Assembly: GCA_028714615.1 (NCBI GenBank)
Contig: JAQTMA010000011.1
Span: 1 to 46,617, forward strand
DNA length: 46,617 nt
Reading direction: 5' to 3'
Source of the DNA: Anaerolineaceae bacterium
GTDB taxonomy: Bacteria > Chloroflexota > Anaerolineae > Anaerolineales > Anaerolineaceae
The notes beneath the pieces were generated by a model. That model worked only from the letters and a program-made list of their open reading frames with translations. It did not search any database and was not told the origin of the DNA. This document shows, one piece after another, positions 17,086 to 26,120 of this stretch; the stretch's first letter is position 1, and each line of letters opens with the position of its first letter. The position numbers and the translations under genes are program-made.

Positions 17086-19704
17086 TTGCCAGCATCCTTA
17101 TCTTGTTCCGTAGTGATTAATACATACAACCGCCATTCGTATCTGCGCCGGCTTCTTTCAGGGTTAGGGAGTTTGAGGGGTGAGGAATTTGAAGTGATAG
17201 TGGTGAACGGCCCTTCGAATGACGGAACAGCAGGGTTGCTGGAAAGTTACACAGGCCATATCAAAACAGCAAGATGTCCGAACCGGAATCTATCCATGTC
17301 TCGGAACATAGGTGTTGCCTCGGCAAAGGGGGATATCGTAGTATTTATTGATGACGATGCAATCCCAATTGACACTATGTGGTTAAATCGCTATCTTAGT
17401 ATCTATAGGAATGATGGATCGAACCAAATTGGGGCAATAGGTGGCCCAGTATTCCATCAGGATTCCATGGTGGCAGAATTTAACAATGGTTGTACGACGG
17501 ATTATGGGTTTCAACTTTTCACTAACCCTTCCGGTATTATTAATGTAAAGAGAGGAAAAGTCAGCCATTGGTACCCAAGGATAGCAGGAGGTAATACGGC
17601 ATTTAGGAGATCGGCGATTATCGAGATTGGCGGTTTTGATGAAATATATGCATATTACCTTGATGAAGCAGATATATGTTTGAGATTAATTAATGCTGGT
17701 TACACAATTGCGAATATTCCAGAGAATGGTATCCGCCATTATTCGGCGTCTTCGTTTCATCGGAATAGTCAGGTCAACCGTGATTGGAGAACCATTACTC
17801 GTAGCGATACGTATTTTGCATTAAAGAATGGTCTTGATCCCCTATTACCCCGAATAGTTAAGACAATATTATTTTCTCCTATGAAGCATTATTTCATTGA
17901 TACATACACCAGGTATCAACGCAATGAGATTACTCGCCGGCAGGCCGTGGGGTTTCTTTCACAGTGGTCGAAGGGGGTAGGGCAGGGGCTAGTGGCAGGC
18001 CTTATGCAAAACCGGCACCTGGGTGATTTCCACCGCTTACCACCTGCCTTTCTGCCATATTCGTCGCCCTGGAAGAGCGACAACCCATTGAAGATCGCCC
18101 TGCTAACCCAAACTGTACCAGGGCAGCCGACTTATGGTGGGATTGGCCGGTACACCTATGACCTGGCCTTGGGGCTTCACGAGCGGGGGCACGAGGTGCA
18201 TATTTTCTGTAAGGATCAAAAACCAATCCATTACGAGAGCCTGGGATTCGTCGTTCATGGGATTCCCGATCAAGTTGACAACCCCACCCAGGTCTGTGCC
18301 GAAAAGCCCGTGCTCAATAAGAATCTCAAGCACAGCCTGGCGATTCTCGAAAAGATGAAAGAGCTATATGCTGCAGGTCTCGAATTCGATGTGGTGCATG
18401 CTACCAACTGGGACCTGGAAGGCCTGGCCTTGCAGCGAGCCAGGGTGTATCCTATGGCGTTAATGTTGGTGACCCCGTTGGCCGAGAATATTGTCGTCAG
18501 CGATTGGGTTCTCAACGAGGATCTGAAGGACTGCGTCAAGCTGGATCGCTGGCAGATCGAGAATGCCGATCAGATCTGCATGCCATCCCGCGGAATCGGA
18601 CAAAGTTATCTGGACCTGATGGATATCCCTGAAGCGCTGATCAGGCAAGGCCGGGTCGTGCCGCTAGGGATCATCCCCGAAAAGGTGAACATCCCTCACG
18701 TGATGACCAATCATAAGAAGCTGCTGTTCGTCGGTAGGCTGGAGCCGCGGAAGGGCATCCATACACTGCTCGCGATATTGCCGACACTGATGGAACAGTT
18801 CCCTGATTGGGAATGTCACCTGGTGGGTGACGACTGCATCCAGGCGCCGGAAGGCGGTACCTATAAAGAACTATTTATACAAGAGTACCACCAGGCGGAC
18901 TGGCTGGATCGGGTCACTTTCCATGGGGTTGAATCCGAGGAGGCGCTGCGGATGCATTATCAAAACTGCGATCTATTCGTCGCACCATCGCTCTTTGAAT
19001 CCTTTGGCCTGATCTACCAGGAGGCCATGCAATACGGCAAACCGGTCGTCGGGTGCTCCGTCGGCGGTGTCCCGGAGGTGGTGGAAGATGGTGTAGAAGG
19101 CCTGCTCGTCCCCCCTGGCCAGCCTGCTGAACTTCAGGCTGCATTGGCGCGGTTAATGGGCGATGACCAGTTGCGCAAAATGATGGGAATTGCTGGCAGC
19201 GGGCGCGTCCACCGACGGGTGAACTACCGTACGATGGCCGAAAAGATGGAAGAGGTCTATCAGGAATTGGTGAAACTCTTCGGTGCAGAGAGGCGCGTGA
19301 ACCGCGCGCACCTGTGGCCACGAGAGCTCCCATTGCTCACGGAAGATATGCGGATGCATTGGAGTGGGCATTGGGAGATATGCACACAGAGACCTGGACA
19401 CGACTACCGGGTGGGTTTACCGGATGCAGCTTTGGAATTCCAGGTGATCGGTGGCTCAGTGTTACAATTGACCCTACTCCGTCATCCTTATAGCGGCGTG
19501 CTGGAAATTCGCCTCGCCGGACAGGTTTACCAGCAGGTCGATTTATTCGCACAGAAAACAGAACTACAACAGAGTATACATGTGCGTATCCCTGGTCAAT
19601 CCAATGAGCTTGTCCTAGTGAAATTAAGTGTGCATTCAGAGCGAAACCCCCGGAGTAAGGGAAACGAAGTGTGGCTCAAGCAAATTTCGACTATCGATAT
19701 TTGA
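17086..19704 (+). CDS. Glycosyltransferase fusion, GT2 + GT4 + C-terminal beta module
   Basis: An 872-residue, three-part protein. Residues about 5-240 are GT2: SVVINTYNRHSYLRRLL, VVNGPSNDG, the metal site FIDDDAIP and YLDEADICLRL. Residues about 335-730 are GT4: LTQTVPGQPTYGGIGRY, LFVGRLEPRKG and FESFGLIYQEAMQYGKP. Residues about 745-872 are a beta-rich module with RHPYSGVLEI (H800) followed by ERNPRSKGNEVW (E852). It corresponds to the DUF6020-like module but in swapped order. The start is the TTG at 17086, supported by AGGAG 8 nt upstream. GC content jumps at about 17935, from roughly 30-45% to 50-65%, between the GT2 and GT4 parts, so the gene looks chimeric. The beta module may hold the growing chain (inference). 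Confidence 0.88.
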   Translation: MPASLSCSVVINTYNRHSYLRRLLSGLGSLRGEEFEVIVVNGPSNDGTAGLLESYTGHIKTARCPNRNLSMSRNIGVASAKGDIVVFIDDDAIPIDTMWLNRYLSIYRNDGSNQIGAIGGPVFHQDSMVAEFNNGCTTDYGFQLFTNPSGIINVKRGKVSHWYPRIAGGNTAFRRSAIIEIGGFDEIYAYYLDEADICLRLINAGYTIANIPENGIRHYSASSFHRNSQVNRDWRTITRSDTYFALKNGLDPLLPRIVKTILFSPMKHYFIDTYTRYQRNEITRRQAVGFLSQWSKGVGQGLVAGLMQNRHLGDFHRLPPAFLPYSSPWKSDNPLKIALLTQTVPGQPTYGGIGRYTYDLALGLHERGHEVHIFCKDQKPIHYESLGFVVHGIPDQVDNPTQVCAEKPVLNKNLKHSLAILEKMKELYAAGLEFDVVHATNWDLEGLALQRARVYPMALMLVTPLAENIVVSDWVLNEDLKDCVKLDRWQIENADQICMPSRGIGQSYLDLMDIPEALIRQGRVVPLGIIPEKVNIPHVMTNHKKLLFVGRLEPRKGIHTLLAILPTLMEQFPDWECHLVGDDCIQAPEGGTYKELFIQEYHQADWLDRVTFHGVESEEALRMHYQNCDLFVAPSLFESFGLIYQEAMQYGKPVVGCSVGGVPEVVEDGVEGLLVPPGQPAELQAALARLMGDDQLRKMMGIAGSGRVHRRVNYRTMAEKMEEVYQELVKLFGAERRVNRAHLWPRELPLLTEDMRMHWSGHWEICTQRPGHDYRVGLPDAALEFQVIGGSVLQLTLLRHPYSGVLEIRLAGQVYQQVDLFAQKTELQQSIHVRIPGQSNELVLVKLSVHSERNPRSKGNEVWLKQISTIDI

Positions 19705-19781
19705 AGACCAGGAATTCCCGTTTGCCGAAAATCTTTATCACCGGGAATACTGTTATGGATGACCCAAATATTTAACCTCCT

Positions 19782-20588
19782 ATGATGAGATTAACCTCCG
19801 AATCTATTCGATCAATCCTTAAGCAATCTATGCCTGCAATCCCAATTGCGGTTTGCGTATCGATCTCCTATTGGGCGTATAGCTTTCAAAGTGAAACGGA
19901 ATCTTATCTGAAATTAGCCTTTATCGGATTATATCTCAGCCTCTTCTTCGTTGTTCTGACCTACTGGTTGAATGTGAAGGTGATCCTCCCCGGTATACCT
20001 CAAAAAAACCACCGCTGGATCCTGGCATTCGTAGGATTCGTCCTCGCCTGGGGCATCCTCTTCGGCGCGCACATTTCGACCCCAGCACTATACCCTGGCA
20101 TCAATCCACCAGCAATTACACTCGAACTATATGCAACGGGCGAGAGAAACCCGGTTGCAAAGGGCAGCGAAGTATGGGTGGAGGGAATCTCCGTTGGTCT
20201 ACTAAAGCTCGCCCCTGAGACTCTCTTTCGGCAGGGTAAGTGGGAAATCCGCGAGGGCGTGCCTGCTGCGGTATCAGGAGAACCGGCAGTGATGACCTGG
20301 AGCGGTCAATCCATCGGGCCAGTCAAGTTGGCGTTCCTGTCGCATCCCTGGTCAGGGATTGTGAAGGTAACGGTAAACGGGGAGACTGAGATAGTCGATC
20401 TATATTCAAGCTCAGAGGCCGGCTCAAGGAAAGAGGTGATTCTACGACTGCCACCTCCATCGACCCCATTGGAATTTACCTACCTGATCTTGTTTACAAC
20501 AGGGGTAAGTATTGCATATCTTCTGTTGCTAGCTACAGCTTGGTTGCACTCGATTTTGTATAAGGTAAAACGACAACCTGCGAAATAG
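19782..20588 (+). CDS. Standalone N-terminal module of the DUF6020-like family
   Basis: A 268-residue protein matching about the first 265 residues of the 745-residue protein. Three N-terminal helices are followed by the beta module with ERNPVAKGSEVW from E121 and SHPWSGIVKV around H188, then one helix and a basic end. Both anchor motifs fall at exactly the same residue numbers as in the longer protein. The catalytic-type membrane core (WPG, HHP, TLWKD) is absent, and the next gene lies on the opposite strand 33 bp away. It is either a truncated paralogue or a working accessory subunit. The open frame is intact and its codon use is GC-richer than that of the long copy, which argues against a fresh fragment. 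No good ribosome binding site was found. Confidence 0.75.
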   Translation: MMRLTSESIRSILKQSMPAIPIAVCVSISYWAYSFQSETESYLKLAFIGLYLSLFFVVLTYWLNVKVILPGIPQKNHRWILAFVGFVLAWGILFGAHISTPALYPGINPPAITLELYATGERNPVAKGSEVWVEGISVGLLKLAPETLFRQGKWEIREGVPAAVSGEPAVMTWSGQSIGPVKLAFLSHPWSGIVKVTVNGETEIVDLYSSSEAGSRKEVILRLPPPSTPLEFTYLILFTTGVSIAYLLLLATAWLHSILYKVKRQPAK

Positions 20589-20620
20589 CCCTGCATACCT
20601 TGATGGCTGAGGCAGCCGAG

Positions 20621-21640
20621 CTAGGCTTCGTTGGATTTTTGGGGAGCAGATGCGACTTGCTTGAACTTAGCCCATCCACCAAAGAACATGACGGTAATCC
20701 CACCCAAGAGTAAAACCCAAATATAGTTTATTGCCTGGAAAGCCAGGATAAAGGCCAAAGATAGATCTCTTGACACGCCGAACGGTGTCAGAATGGTGAC
20801 GGCGACGAACTGATAGACGCCAATGTAGCCGGGGGTCGATGGAACTGCACTGCTTAAACCAAGGCCTGCTAAGAGGATGAGAGCCTGGGCATAGGTGAAG
20901 GTCAGGTTGAATGCCCGGCCGAGGAGGATTGTCGAAGTTGCGTCCAAGGACCAAATCCCTGCGGAAAGCAAAATAAAGAGTAGTAAACTTTTCGGTGAGC
21001 GTAACGCTTGCATGCCTGAGGTGAAGCGTAAAAGTATGTTAATGATTTTCCCTTTCAAAGCATCTGTCCCTGGCAGCCGCATGAAAAAAGAAGAGAGCTT
21101 GTTCTGGTATCGAGGAAGCAAAAAAATGCTAAGCAAGCAAACCAGTGCTAAGCCGCCAAGAATTTGCGATGCGCGGAATAACCAGTCAGGTAAGGACGCT
21201 ACTGTAGCAAGCGAGATAATGCTTACCGAAACGAGGATCGCGGCATCCATAACACGCTCGACAAAAGCCGTCGCCAGGACGTAGCTCATCCCTAACCCGC
21301 TCGCATTTCCAACCAGGTACGACCGGATCAATTCCCCAGCCCGGGCAGGCAGCACATTATTACCGAACAGTCCCGCGGCGTATCCGAAAAAGGCAATGAG
21401 CAAACGGATGGGTCTGTCGGCAGTTAATAGCAATCTCCATCTCAGCGCACGAAACGAAAAACTAGCAACGATGAGGACGGAAATGGCTGCGATCCATTTA
21501 ATCTGGACATTCTGGAAGAGCGAGATAACGATCCCCCAATTGACGCCCTGTACAGCCAGGTAGAGCAGCAGCGCGGAAATAAATATGCTAAATAGAACGA
21601 TAAACTGCCTGGAAGTGAGCATTCTTAGGATGGATTTCAT
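20621..21640 (-). CDS. Flippase-like membrane protein (LPG synthase TM / UPF0104 family)
   Basis: A 339-residue, eight-helix protein of the family that includes the membrane part of lysylphosphatidylglycerol synthase and archaeal AglD-like proteins. Visible hallmarks are the RALRWRLLL segment, the polar NNVLPARAGELIRSYL segment around residue 100 and SAVPSTPGYIGVYQ near residue 270. Related proteins are suspected to move or modify lipid-linked substrates. It is the last gene of a three-gene minus-strand unit, 18 nt after the small membrane protein at 21659-22189. Transport of a polyprenyl-linked sugar is plausible here but not shown. Confidence 0.85.
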   Translation of the reverse strand: MKSILRMLTSRQFIVLFSIFISALLLYLAVQGVNWGIVISLFQNVQIKWIAAISVLIVASFSFRALRWRLLLTADRPIRLLIAFFGYAAGLFGNNVLPARAGELIRSYLVGNASGLGMSYVLATAFVERVMDAAILVSVSIISLATVASLPDWLFRASQILGGLALVCLLSIFLLPRYQNKLSSFFMRLPGTDALKGKIINILLRFTSGMQALRSPKSLLLFILLSAGIWSLDATSTILLGRAFNLTFTYAQALILLAGLGLSSAVPSTPGYIGVYQFVAVTILTPFGVSRDLSLAFILAFQAINYIWVLLLGGITVMFFGGWAKFKQVASAPQKSNEA

Positions 21641-21658
21641 CGGTGCTGGTAGTTGGTC

Positions 21659-22189
21659 TCAGTCATTGTTCAGCGGAGGATTGGCGCCAGTCTCATCTGA
21701 GTAAAAGACGCGTTCGTCCAGGTGGAGGATCTTCCGGATGTTTCGGATACGGGCTACCAAAGCCAGCCCTCGTTTGGTGATCTCGTACCCGCTATCTGTC
21801 TGTTTGACCAGCCCCGTTTGCGCCAGGATGCTCGCCCGGCGAGCAAATGGATCCACGATGCACTCTTTATAGAGATCGTCGAGCGACGAAGACGAACCAG
21901 GTTGATAGTAAAGGTAGTGAATGATTCCGACAGACACCGACACATAGAAGATGCCCGTCACGAAGAAGAAACAGAACCAGCCGAAGCCAAAAATTGAGAG
22001 CGCGTACCAAACCGAGAAATCGGGGAAAGCAGCGTAGCCGATTGCACTGCCAGCGCAAAATGATAATAAGCCAGTCGTTACCTGTAGAGGCAACCATCCG
22101 AAAGGTAGCTTGACCCTCAAAAGCCCGAGAAATACCAAGATATGGAAAGCAAAACTGCCCAGTCCAAACAAGAAAGATTCTGGGGCCAT
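21659..22189 (-). CDS. Small membrane protein with C-terminal winged-helix-like tail
   Basis: I start at the ATG at 22189, which has GGAGAG 6-7 nt upstream and begins 1 nt after the stop of the preceding gene. A longer frame from 22258 would overlap that gene and is less likely. The 176-residue product has four hydrophobic segments (about residues 5-105). A soluble tail of about 70 residues follows, containing SSLDDLYKEC and TGLVKQTDSGYEITKRG, which resembles a winged-helix fold. I do not recognise the family. The upstream neighbour has the same architecture, so the two may form a pair, possibly with the flippase-like protein. Confidence 0.7.
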   Translation of the reverse strand: MAPESFLFGLGSFAFHILVFLGLLRVKLPFGWLPLQVTTGLLSFCAGSAIGYAAFPDFSVWYALSIFGFGWFCFFFVTGIFYVSVSVGIIHYLYYQPGSSSSLDDLYKECIVDPFARRASILAQTGLVKQTDSGYEITKRGLALVARIRNIRKILHLDERVFYSDETGANPPLNND

Positions 22190-22190
22190 A

Positions 22191-22703
22191 TTACTCTCTC
22201 CGATCTCCGTCGAACAAAAGATAACACAGATGCATCGCCCAGCCGAAGAAGTGGCCATTTTTCCGTGTCAAAGTAATCGTTCCGTCCTCATGATGAACGA
22301 TATTCCAACGCAATAAGATGGATTTAAGACGGTCTCGAAGGAAGGCATGCATGCCTGCTCCACCGTACAAATCCATCCACTGATCGAGCGAGATTGGTGT
22401 GTCTTGGCTGCTAAGGAGAAGCAACATGTTGATTCTAAAGCCCCCGCCCAGGTTAGCTATCCAGTATGTAGCCCACATAGCGCACAAGAGGACGAGGATG
22501 CCACAGACCACGTCCCAGATATTAACAACCGCAGTACGGAAGAGCCATGTTAGGATAGCCCAGGTAAGACTGCCACAAGCTCCGGCAACCATGAATCGGG
22601 TCCAAATCGAGTGGATATGGAATATTCGGGCTGATAACAGGCTGCTATAAAAAGGGATCAAGAAACCTGCAATGACTGCATAAAGGATCGTTGTATTCAT
22701 CAT
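22191..22703 (-). CDS. Small membrane protein with winged-helix-like tail, paired with next gene
   Basis: About 170 residues when started at the tandem ATG codons (22703 or 22700), with AAAGG close upstream. An in-frame TTG at 22718 is a weaker choice. Hydrophobic segments occupy residues about 1-95, and the rest is a soluble tail with ISLDQWMDLYGGAG and DGTITLTRKNG. The tail resembles that of the following gene (SLD motif, then a beta-hairpin-like strand pair). No family recognised. It is first in the three-gene unit 22703-20621. Confidence 0.65.
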   Translation of the reverse strand: MMNTTILYAVIAGFLIPFYSSLLSARIFHIHSIWTRFMVAGACGSLTWAILTWLFRTAVVNIWDVVCGILVLLCAMWATYWIANLGGGFRINMLLLLSSQDTPISLDQWMDLYGGAGMHAFLRDRLKSILLRWNIVHHEDGTITLTRKNGHFFGWAMHLCYLLFDGDRRE

Positions 22704-22831
22704 ACCTTTAGCGACCAAATACGCTCCCAGGCTGAAATTATTGTTTATTGTACCCTAATAAATTACTTGACCTTCCTGCTTATTCTCAAGTCGAGGGAAA
22801 TCTTCCTTCCCTTCCCTCTTCCGTCCCTTCC

Positions 22832-22860
22832 TTGACAGAGTCTCCAAACAATCATAGAAT
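22832..22860 (+). promoter_or_regulatory. Strong sigma70-type promoter for the rfbFGH operon
   Basis: TTGACA at 22832-22837 is a perfect -35 box. It is followed after exactly 17 nt by TAGAAT at 22855-22860, five of six for -10. It implies a leader of about 140 nt before rfbF. The rest of the gap 22704-23007 shows no gene. Confidence 0.6.
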
Positions 22861-23007
22861 GTCTGAGCTCTAGGTAGATGCCGAGCCAATCACTCTCAGA
22901 TTACCCTTTCAGATACCCTGAGCTTTCAACCACAATTCTCTTTCTTATCATCGTTACGTGGCACGAATTTGTGATATTCTTATAAATCTCAACGGGAAAT
23001 TTACACC

Positions 23008-23802
23008 ATGGATAAAAGCATGCAACTAGAGCGGATGAAGGTCGTTATCTTAGCCGGCGGTTTGGGAACGCGACTCCAAGAGGAGACGACCATCAGGCCA
23101 AAGCCCATGGTCGAGATAGGGGGGTTTCCCATCCTCTGGCACATCATGAATACGTACTCCTGCTTTGGTTTTAAGGAGTTTGTGATCGCTTTAGGATATA
23201 AAGGCGAGGTCATTCGCGATTATTTCCTTCACTATAAGCTGTTCCGGAACGATTTCAGTATTAATTTGCGCAGCGACGACATCACCATCCACGACGGGGC
23301 TTGCGAAGATTGGACCGTTCACTTGATCGACACGGGTGCGGATACGCAGACAGGCGGTCGTCTGAAGCGGCTCAAGCCATGGCTTTCGGATGGTACGTTT
23401 ATGTTAACATATGGCGATGGCGTAGCAGACGTCGATATTGCCCGGTTGGCCAGCTTTCACCGGCAGTCTGGCTGCCTGGCGACTGTAACTGCTGTAAGGC
23501 CTCCCTCACGATTTGGAGATATTGAACTACAAGAAGGCATTGTTACATCGTTCCACGAGAAACCTCAAGTTGGAGAAGGGTGGATCAATGGCGGTTATTT
23601 CGTTTTGGAACCCAGAGTGCTTGACTACATTGATGGAGACCAAACCTTGTGGGAAAAGCAGCCCCTTCAAACTTTGGCCAGAGATGGGCAACTATCCGCA
23701 TACCGGCATGCTGGTTTCTGGCAGTGCATGGATACGATCCGTGAAAAGCAGTTATTAGAAGACTTGTGGAATTCAGGGAACGCGCCATGGAAGGTTTGGT
23801 AA
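23008..23802 (+). CDS. rfbF: Glucose-1-phosphate cytidylyltransferase
   Basis: A 264-residue nucleotidyltransferase that makes CDP-glucose from CTP and glucose-1-phosphate. The N-terminal LAGGLGTRLQEETTIRPKPM is diagnostic, followed by LTYGDGVADVD with the metal-binding Asp and INGGYFVLEP. It is the first step to CDP-3,6-dideoxyhexoses. Start choice is open: the ATG at 23008 gives nine extra residues, while the ATG at 23035 gives the usual MKVVILAGG. Neither has a strong ribosome binding site. Three nt separate it from rfbG, so they are co-transcribed. A decayed second copy of this gene's start lies at 41055. Confidence 0.95.
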   Translation: MDKSMQLERMKVVILAGGLGTRLQEETTIRPKPMVEIGGFPILWHIMNTYSCFGFKEFVIALGYKGEVIRDYFLHYKLFRNDFSINLRSDDITIHDGACEDWTVHLIDTGADTQTGGRLKRLKPWLSDGTFMLTYGDGVADVDIARLASFHRQSGCLATVTAVRPPSRFGDIELQEGIVTSFHEKPQVGEGWINGGYFVLEPRVLDYIDGDQTLWEKQPLQTLARDGQLSAYRHAGFWQCMDTIREKQLLEDLWNSGNAPWKVW

Positions 23803-23805
23803 ACC

Positions 23806-24801
23806 ATGCTTGATTCTTTTTGGCAAGACCGCCCTACATTCGTAACTGGGGCTACCGGGCTAGTTGGGAGCTGGTTGGTCAAGCGGTTACTGGGTGCGGG
23901 TGCGGATGTCGTTTGCCTCGTCCGTGATTGGGTCCCGCAGAGCGAGTTGGTACAGAGCCAGTTATTAGATCGCGTCAAAGTCGTCCGCGGGAATGTCTGC
24001 GACCAGGCGTTGCTCGAGCGGGTGCTGGGAGAGTATGAAATCAACACGGTGATTCACCTGGCAGCCCAAACGATTGTGACGATCGCGAACCGCAACCCGT
24101 TATCTACCTTTGAGACCAATATCGGCGGTACGTGGAAGCTGCTGGAAGCATGCCGGCGCAGCTCGGCAGTGAAACAGATCATCTTGGCATCCTCAGATAA
24201 AGCCTACGGCGATCAAGTACAACTTCCCTATCATGAAGACACTCCGCTTCAAGGGCGGCATCCCTATGACGTGAGCAAGTCTTGCGCTGATTTAATCGCG
24301 CACACCTACGCCGTAACTTACAACCTGCCGGTTGCGATCACCCGCTGTGGAAATTTCTACGGCGGCGGCGATCTCAACTGGAATCGAATTGTCCCCGGTA
24401 CAATCCGGTCTATCACTCGAGGCCAACCACCGGTTATCCGTTCGGATGGCGAATACGTACGGGATTATTTCTACGTAGAAGATGGAGCGGCGGCTTATAT
24501 GCTATTAGCCGAACAGCTAGCGAGCCAACCCGAACTGAAAGGTCAGGCGTTCAACTTTTCGAATGAGCTGCAAATAACGGTTAAATACCTCGTGGAACAG
24601 ATCATTCTGGAGATGCATGCGAATGTAGAGCCAGTGATTCGCAACGAAGTTAACAACGAAATCCGCCACCAGTACCTTAGCGCCGAGAAGGCTCGAAAGA
24701 TACTGGGCTGGTCGCCCCTGTTCACCTTACAGACGGGCTTGCAGCGGACGATCGAATGGTACCAGCAGTATTTCGCAATCGTTCCCGAGGGTCTGGAATG
24801 A
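23806..24801 (+). CDS. rfbG: CDP-glucose 4,6-dehydratase
   Basis: A 331-residue short-chain dehydratase converting CDP-glucose to CDP-4-keto-6-deoxyglucose. It shows the NAD-binding [10 protein letters not shown] near residue 11, the SSDKAYGD segment in which Asp-Lys replaces the usual DEVYG sequence of dTDP-glucose dehydratases (a trait of the CDP-specific family), and the catalytic YDVSK around residue 155. Slightly shorter than typical members (about 355). It overlaps rfbH by 4 nt (ATGA), so translation is probably coupled. Confidence 0.95.
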   Translation: MLDSFWQDRPTFVTGATGLVGSWLVKRLLGAGADVVCLVRDWVPQSELVQSQLLDRVKVVRGNVCDQALLERVLGEYEINTVIHLAAQTIVTIANRNPLSTFETNIGGTWKLLEACRRSSAVKQIILASSDKAYGDQVQLPYHEDTPLQGRHPYDVSKSCADLIAHTYAVTYNLPVAITRCGNFYGGGDLNWNRIVPGTIRSITRGQPPVIRSDGEYVRDYFYVEDGAAAYMLLAEQLASQPELKGQAFNFSNELQITVKYLVEQIILEMHANVEPVIRNEVNNEIRHQYLSAEKARKILGWSPLFTLQTGLQRTIEWYQQYFAIVPEGLE

Positions 24802-26117
24802 CGTCCAGGGCAAACGAAATTCGTGCGCAGATCCTGGCGTTGACGAAAGATTATTATATAGCCCGCTACTCGGACCCTATCTTTCAACCCGGGTCCAGCC
24901 TGGTTCATTATGCCGGGCGGGTCTTCGACGAACACGAGTTGGTCAACCTGATCGACTCGAGCCTGGATTTTTACCTGACCGCGAACCGGTATGCGGAACA
25001 GTTCGAAGCGCAATTTGCTGATTACCTCAACCTTTCGAATGCATTGCTGGTCAATTCTGGTTCTTCGGCTAATCTGGTGGCGATGACCACCCTCACCTCG
25101 CCCAAGTTGGGGAACCGCGCCCTGAAACCCGGGGATGAGGTGATCACGGTTGCAGCGAGTTTCCCGACGACGGTCGCCCCAATCGTCCAGAACCGGCTGG
25201 TCCCCGTCTTCGTGGACGTGAATTTAGGCGATTACACTGCTATCCCTGAGCGTTTGGAGCAGGCCATCTCTGAGAAGACACGCGCCATTTTTATGGCGCA
25301 CACGCTGGGGGTGCCATTCAATCTCGATGTTGTCATGGATTTGGTGAAGCGTTATGACCTTTGGCTCATCGAAGACAACTGCGATGCATTGGGCTCGCGG
25401 TACCGTGACCGGCTCACCGGGACGTTCGGGCATCTGGCGACCTTCTCCTTTTACCCCGCGCACCACATAACCATGGGCGAAGGCGGCTGCGTCGCGACCG
25501 ATAATGATGAGCTGGCTCGCATTGCACATTCTGTCCGCGATTGGGGGCGCGACTGCTATTGCGCCGGCGGCGAGAATAACACCTGCGGCAAGCGGTTCAG
25601 CCAGCACTTCGGCTCCCTCCCGTTCGGTTATGACCATAAGTACGTGTACAGCCACATTGGGTATAACTTAAAAGTCACCGATATGCAGGCGGCGGTAGGC
25701 TGCGCGCAGCTTGATAAGCTGGATGATTTTATCTTGAGGCGGAAAGAGAATTTTCGAAAATTGTCCTCTGTCCTAGAGCAATATTGCAACGCGCTTATCC
25801 TACCGAAAGCAACAGAGAATTCCGATCCCTCCTGGTTCAGCTTCGTCATCACCCTCCGTGAGGACGTAGGTTTTACCCGAAACCAACTGACAACCTTTCT
25901 GGAAGCCAATAAAGTCGAGACGCGCAACCTGTTCAGCGGGAACCTCCTGTGCCACCCGGCGTTTGAAAATATCGAGCGCAGAGTCGTCGGCGACCTGGAG
26001 AATACCAACCGGATCATGAACGACTCGTTCTTCATCGGCACTTACCCCGGCATTGGAGAAGAGCAAATATCCTACATCGCGTCTCTATTCAATCGCTTTT
26101 TTCAAGGGGAACGTTAG
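24798..26117 (+). CDS. rfbH: CDP-4-keto-6-deoxyglucose 3-dehydrase
   Basis: A 439-residue pyridoxamine-phosphate and iron-sulfur enzyme that removes the C3 hydroxyl. The usual PLP lysine is replaced by His ([14 protein letters not shown]222/H223), as in this family. The [2Fe-2S] ligands are C195, C253, C255 and C263, giving the C-X57-C-X-C-X7-C pattern known for this enzyme. I start at the ATG at 24798, which overlaps the rfbG stop and has GAGG upstream. An ATG at 24756 would lie inside rfbG. The C-terminal sequence from TRNLF to the stop aligns without gaps to the decayed copy at 40832-41055. Confidence 0.96.
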   Translation: MTSRANEIRAQILALTKDYYIARYSDPIFQPGSSLVHYAGRVFDEHELVNLIDSSLDFYLTANRYAEQFEAQFADYLNLSNALLVNSGSSANLVAMTTLTSPKLGNRALKPGDEVITVAASFPTTVAPIVQNRLVPVFVDVNLGDYTAIPERLEQAISEKTRAIFMAHTLGVPFNLDVVMDLVKRYDLWLIEDNCDALGSRYRDRLTGTFGHLATFSFYPAHHITMGEGGCVATDNDELARIAHSVRDWGRDCYCAGGENNTCGKRFSQHFGSLPFGYDHKYVYSHIGYNLKVTDMQAAVGCAQLDKLDDFILRRKENFRKLSSVLEQYCNALILPKATENSDPSWFSFVITLREDVGFTRNQLTTFLEANKVETRNLFSGNLLCHPAFENIERRVVGDLENTNRIMNDSFFIGTYPGIGEEQISYIASLFNRFFQGER

Positions 26118-26120
26118 GAT

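Noticed and set aside
19714..19748. Inverted repeat ATTCCCG/CGGGAAT after the GT2-GT4-beta gene
   Set aside because: The loop is 21 nt and no T-run follows, so it is not supported as a terminator.
22959..22975. Possible sigma54 site (TGGCAC) before rfbF
   Set aside because: The -12 element lacks the required GC at the right distance, and a much better sigma70-type promoter lies upstream.
24543..25655. Long minus-strand open frames (about 140-156 residues) inside rfbG and rfbH
   Set aside because: They are antisense to well-identified enzymes in GC-rich DNA, have no motif or ribosome binding site, and their composition is what a complementary strand of high-GC codons gives.
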